The position numbers were made by a program, and so were the translations under genes. Below are positions 6,425 through 7,849 of a DNA stretch of 7,849 nt, piece by piece. The notes below the pieces were generated by a model that saw only the letters and a program-made list of their open reading frames with translations, searched no databases and was not told the origin of the DNA. This stretch comes from JAFTYR01 sp964571375 (GTDB lineage Bacteria; Pseudomonadota; Gammaproteobacteria; Burkholderiales; Burkholderiaceae_F): NCBI GenBank assembly GCA_964571375.1, contig CAZNBL010000061.1, forward strand, positions 1-7,849, read 5' to 3'. Within the stretch, counting starts at the first letter, position 1. Every line of letters begins with the position of its first letter.

Positions 6425-7480
6425 ATGCAACGCATCTACTCTTTTCTCCTCGCCCTTCTTTTCTCGCTTGCCTCGGTTGCAGGCGCCCGTACCGTCACTG
6501 ACCACATGGGCAGAAGCGTCGAAGTGCCCGATGAAATCAAAAGCGTTGCCGCAACCAATATCTTCCCGCTGCCGTCTTTCTTAAGTCTTTTCCTCACAGA
6601 AAACAAAATTATCGGCATGCATCGGGTTTCGATGGCTGCCGCCGAAAGCGGCCTGCTCGGCAAAGTCCGTCCCGAAGTCCTAAAGGCAGACACTGCTTTC
6701 ATGCAGGGCAATGCCTTAAATATCGAAAGTATGATCTCTCTGCACCCCGACGTCGTCTTTGTGAACGCCGGTGACGCCGCATCGCTCAAAATGCTTGAAA
6801 ACGCAGGGATCCCCGCCGTTTCTTTCAGCGTCAACAAGTGGAACTACAACGTTCTGGAAACTTACAGGGCCTGGATTGCGCTTATCGATCAGGTCTTCCC
6901 GGGAAAGATCAGACGGGCCGAGGCCGAAAAATACGCCGGCGATATCGAAGCGCTTGTTGCCGAACGCATCCCGCTCATTCCGGCTGAAAAGCGCAAACGC
7001 ATTCTTTTCCTCTTCCAGTACGACGCCAAGCACATCGTCACGAGCGGTAAAAACTTTTTCGGCGAGTACTGGGCTGCGGCTGCGGGCGGCATCAATGTTG
7101 CCGAAGAGATCCGGGCCGAGAACTCCAACGCCATCGTCAATATGGAGCAGATCTACGGCTGGAATCCGGACGTGATTTTCATCACAAACTTTACCTCTGC
7201 CCGCCCCGACGACCTCTTCGGAAACAAATTCAATAACTGGACGCCGGTTAAAGCCGTACAAGACAAGGCGGTTTACAAGATGCCGCGCGGCATTTACCGT
7301 ACCTATACGCCGTCTGCCGACTCGCCGCTTGCGCTGTTGTGGGTCGCAAAAACCGTCTATCCGGAAGCCTTTGCCGATATTGACTTTACGGGCGAAGTAA
7401 AAAAATACTATAAGAGTCTTTTTGATATAGACCTCGGTGACGGGGATGTTGCCGGTGCCTACGGTACCGAACAGAAGTAA
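6425..7480 (+). CDS. Periplasmic substrate-binding protein of an iron-complex/cobalamin-type ABC importer
   Basis: This is a 351-residue class III (PF01497, BtuF/FhuD/CeuE-like) binding protein that captures a metal chelate in the periplasm and delivers it to the FecCD-type permease. MQRIYSFLLALLFSLASVAGA is a signal peptide, cut near residue 21 without a lipobox, so the mature protein is probably soluble. The mature start RTVTDHMGRSVEVPDEIKSVA is the standard first strand of the family. SMISLHPDVVFVN (about 101-113) and NMEQIYGWNPDVIFI (about 239-253) are the paired lobe motifs, and the C-terminus has the WTPVKAVQDKAVYKMP (about 273-288) pattern. The ligand (siderophore, heme, nickel or corrinoid) cannot be read from sequence. 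An in-frame ATG at 6353 overlaps the terminator and is rejected as the start. No clear Shine-Dalgarno precedes 6425. Confidence 0.9.
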   Translation: MQRIYSFLLALLFSLASVAGARTVTDHMGRSVEVPDEIKSVAATNIFPLPSFLSLFLTENKIIGMHRVSMAAAESGLLGKVRPEVLKADTAFMQGNALNIESMISLHPDVVFVNAGDAASLKMLENAGIPAVSFSVNKWNYNVLETYRAWIALIDQVFPGKIRRAEAEKYAGDIEALVAERIPLIPAEKRKRILFLFQYDAKHIVTSGKNFFGEYWAAAAGGINVAEEIRAENSNAIVNMEQIYGWNPDVIFITNFTSARPDDLFGNKFNNWTPVKAVQDKAVYKMPRGIYRTYTPSADSPLALLWVAKTVYPEAFADIDFTGEVKKYYKSLFDIDLGDGDVAGAYGTEQK

Positions 7481-7486
7481 ATACGC

Positions 7487-7849
7487 ATGAGTCCGATTCT
7501 TCGAAACACACTCTTTTTTGCCGCAATCAGCATTGCTGCGCTCGGCGCGCTTTGCTGCGGACGCTTCTGGGTGAATCCGTCGGACGTGTTTTCAACGCTG
7601 TTCGGCGCACTGAGCGGCTCTGAAATCAACCCGACTTTGAAGGCCGTCATTCTTCAGGTGCGACTGCCCCGCGTATTGCTCGCTCTTATGGCGGGTGCGG
7701 GTCTTGCAGCGGCGGGTGCCGCCTTTCAGGCACTTTTTTCCAATCCGCTCGCTACTCCCGACACCCTGGGTGTGGCAAGCGGCTCGGCTTTCGGTGCCGT
7801 GCTCGGTATTTTGCTCGGTACCGAAGGATTCGGCATACAGTTAATGAGC
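7487..7849 (+). CDS. FecCD/BtuC-family ABC transporter permease, N-terminal part (cut by window edge)
   Basis: The first 121 codons are present of an inner-membrane permease, usually about 330 residues, that forms the channel of metal-chelate importers. Membrane segment 1 is at about residues 8-25. The family signature QVRLPRVLLALMAGAGLAAAGAAFQALFSNPLATPDTLGVASGSAFGA runs from about residue 57 to 104 (only its key elements matter: RLPR, AGAGLA, QALF.NPLA.PD.LGV.SG). The ATG lies 6 bases after the binding-protein stop with only a weak AGAAG upstream, so the two genes are one operon. The ATP-binding subunit is expected further downstream, outside the window. Confidence 0.94.
   Translation, partial: MSPILRNTLFFAAISIAALGALCCGRFWVNPSDVFSTLFGALSGSEINPTLKAVILQVRLPRVLLALMAGAGLAAAGAAFQALFSNPLATPDTLGVASGSAFGAVLGILLGTEGFGIQLMS

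Noticed and set aside
6410..6440. TTGACA (6410-6415) as a promoter for the ABC operon
   Set aside because: The only -10-like hexamer, TCTACT at 6435-6440, is 19 bases away and inside the gene. The transcript would begin after the chosen start codon.
5438..6505. Minus-strand open frame (355 codons) opposite the PpiC-like gene
   Set aside because: It overlaps bolA, the PpiC-like gene, the terminator and the binding-protein start, all strongly supported. Its Leu/Asp-rich product is typical of an antisense shadow.

Overview
The window looks like a Gram-negative, GC-moderate proteobacterial chromosome. The ordered set yciB - bolA - secreted SurA/PpiC-type protein is a familiar arrangement in Betaproteobacteria. 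Together with the overall protein character this suggests Burkholderiales, perhaps a Sutterellaceae-type gut organism. That assignment is inference from gene order and protein style, not a database match. No mobile element, CRISPR array, tRNA or rRNA is visible.

Left part, all on the minus strand (reading right to left): a secreted two-half M16 zinc metallopeptidase (4370-1638), a hairpin, then a ferrous iron uptake operon of two different FeoA proteins and the first 331 codons of FeoB (1492 down to 1, cut by the window edge). A Fur-box-like dyad lies in the gap upstream of feoA, beside plausible -10 elements, so the feo operon probably has its own iron-controlled promoter.

Middle: a 241-base divergent intergenic region (4371-4611) separates the peptidase from a plus-strand housekeeping block. 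This block holds yciB (TTG start, inner-membrane septation protein A family), bolA (GTG start) and a periplasmic SurA/PpiC-like folding factor with its own promoter. It ends at a clear rho-independent terminator (6356-6380).

Right part, plus strand: a periplasmic substrate-binding protein of the iron-complex/cobalamin (PF01497) type, followed after 6 bases by the start of a BtuC/FecCD-type permease that runs off the window. This is the beginning of a metal-chelate ABC importer.

Functionally, the window has iron or metal acquisition genes on both flanks (Feo and the ABC importer) around a housekeeping block. Placing an M16 peptidase immediately upstream of feo recalls PqqL/FusC periplasmic proteases linked to iron recovery from imported protein; here this is only a contextual hypothesis. 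I saw no clearly novel system. Most of the window is well-known gene families, with a few regulatory details worth checking.
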